DNA of 12,237 bases from CAZHAC01 sp964383855. GTDB lineage: Bacteria > Chloroflexota > Dormibacteria > Dormibacterales > Dormibacteraceae. The position numbers and the translations under genes were made by a program. Shown here piece by piece: positions 11,962 through 12,237 of this stretch (its first letter is position 1; the number at the start of each line of letters is the position of its first letter). Where the stretch lies: NCBI GenBank assembly GCA_964383855.1, contig CAYLIP010000067.1, forward strand, positions 1 through 12,237, read 5' to 3'. The notes below the pieces were generated by a model. The model was given only the letters and a program-made list of their open reading frames with translations, made no database searches and was not told where the DNA came from.

Positions 11962-12237
11962 GCTCGGTGGGCCGCGTCCTCAACTACGTCCTTTTGATCG
12001 CCGTCACGCTGGTCCTGCTGTTCCCGCTGCTGTACGCGATCGCAGGCAGCATGATGACGGCGCAGGAGCTGGCGACCTTTCCGCCCGCGCTGCTGCCCGC
12101 GCACCCGCAGCTGCAGAGCTTCGCCGACGTGCTCCGCGCCATCCCGCTGACCCGCGAGTACCTCAACAGCGCGCTGGTCGCCGGCGTCTGCACGCTCGGG
12201 CAGCTCGCCACCGCCACGCTCTCGGCGTTCGCCTTCG
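11958..12237 (+). CDS. UgpE-family ABC permease (partial, cut by window end)
   Basis: The first 93 codons of the second permease of the same uptake transporter. GTG 11958 overlaps the preceding stop as GTGA. The opening helix YVLLIAVTLVLLFPLLYAIAG is followed by SMMTAQELATFPPALLPAHP. The fit to UgpE/MalG-type permeases is good, since SLMTxxEL and FPPxLLP are family features. REYLNSALVAGVCTLGQLATATLSAFAF starts the core permease domain. The EAA loop would lie beyond the window. A second GTG at 11967 is a possible start. The 3' end is missing only because the window ends. Confidence 0.82.
   Translation, partial: MSSVGRVLNYVLLIAVTLVLLFPLLYAIAGSMMTAQELATFPPALLPAHPQLQSFADVLRAIPLTREYLNSALVAGVCTLGQLATATLSAFAF

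Overview
This is a very GC-rich window (roughly 70% by eye) from a bacterium. Signs are the many GTG and TTG starts, a G/C-dominated third codon position, and several genes that look leaderless, with a TANNNT-type -10 box about 7-9 bases before the start codon. An ECF sigma/membrane anti-sigma pair, a ChlI/MoxR-like ATPase of the actinobacterial/chloroflexotal type and an actinobacteria-like small membrane protein suggest Actinomycetota, Chloroflexota or a relative such as Dormibacterota. No marker gene here settles this. No RNA gene, CRISPR array, IS element or prophage gene was seen, and no gene-free stretch exceeds about 150 bases.

Region 1 (7-4698, all minus strand). Read in transcription order it holds an EVE-domain (PUA-like) protein and a small four-helix membrane protein, then a GC-rich hairpin followed by T6. 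Next come an ECF sigma factor overlapping its zinc-finger, single-pass anti-sigma partner, a hairpin, and an ABC export ATPase with its ABC-2 permease. The ATPase has no canonical start codon that would retain its first beta strand.

Region 2 (4697-6708, plus). A tRNA-guanine transglycosylase (TGT) paralogue diverges head-to-head from the EVE gene and overlaps, by TTGA, a TesB-like double-hotdog thioesterase. The TGT keeps its catalytic Asp and zinc site, but two substrate-pocket motifs are changed and it carries a 24-residue insertion.

Region 3 (6709-9082). A three-hairpin palindromic element and a short tandem repeat separate the thioesterase from a convergent DinB-like metalloprotein. That gene diverges from a 66-residue zinc-ribbon membrane microprotein, which converges on a ChlI/MoxR-like AAA+ ATPase.

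Region 4 (9109-12237, plus). A glycerophosphodiester phosphodiesterase overlaps a PIG-V-like GT-C mannosyltransferase. After a short promoter gap come two sugar/glycerol-3-phosphate ABC permeases (UgpA- and UgpE-like), the second cut by the window end. GDPD plus UgpA/E recalls the ugpBAECQ system for glycerophosphodiester uptake and cleavage, although UgpB and UgpC are not in view.

No complete new system is evident. The items most worth a second look are the altered TGT beside an EVE reader protein, the compact shared leaderless promoters, the ABC ATPase with a missing start codon, and the two non-coding repeat elements at 6712-6853.
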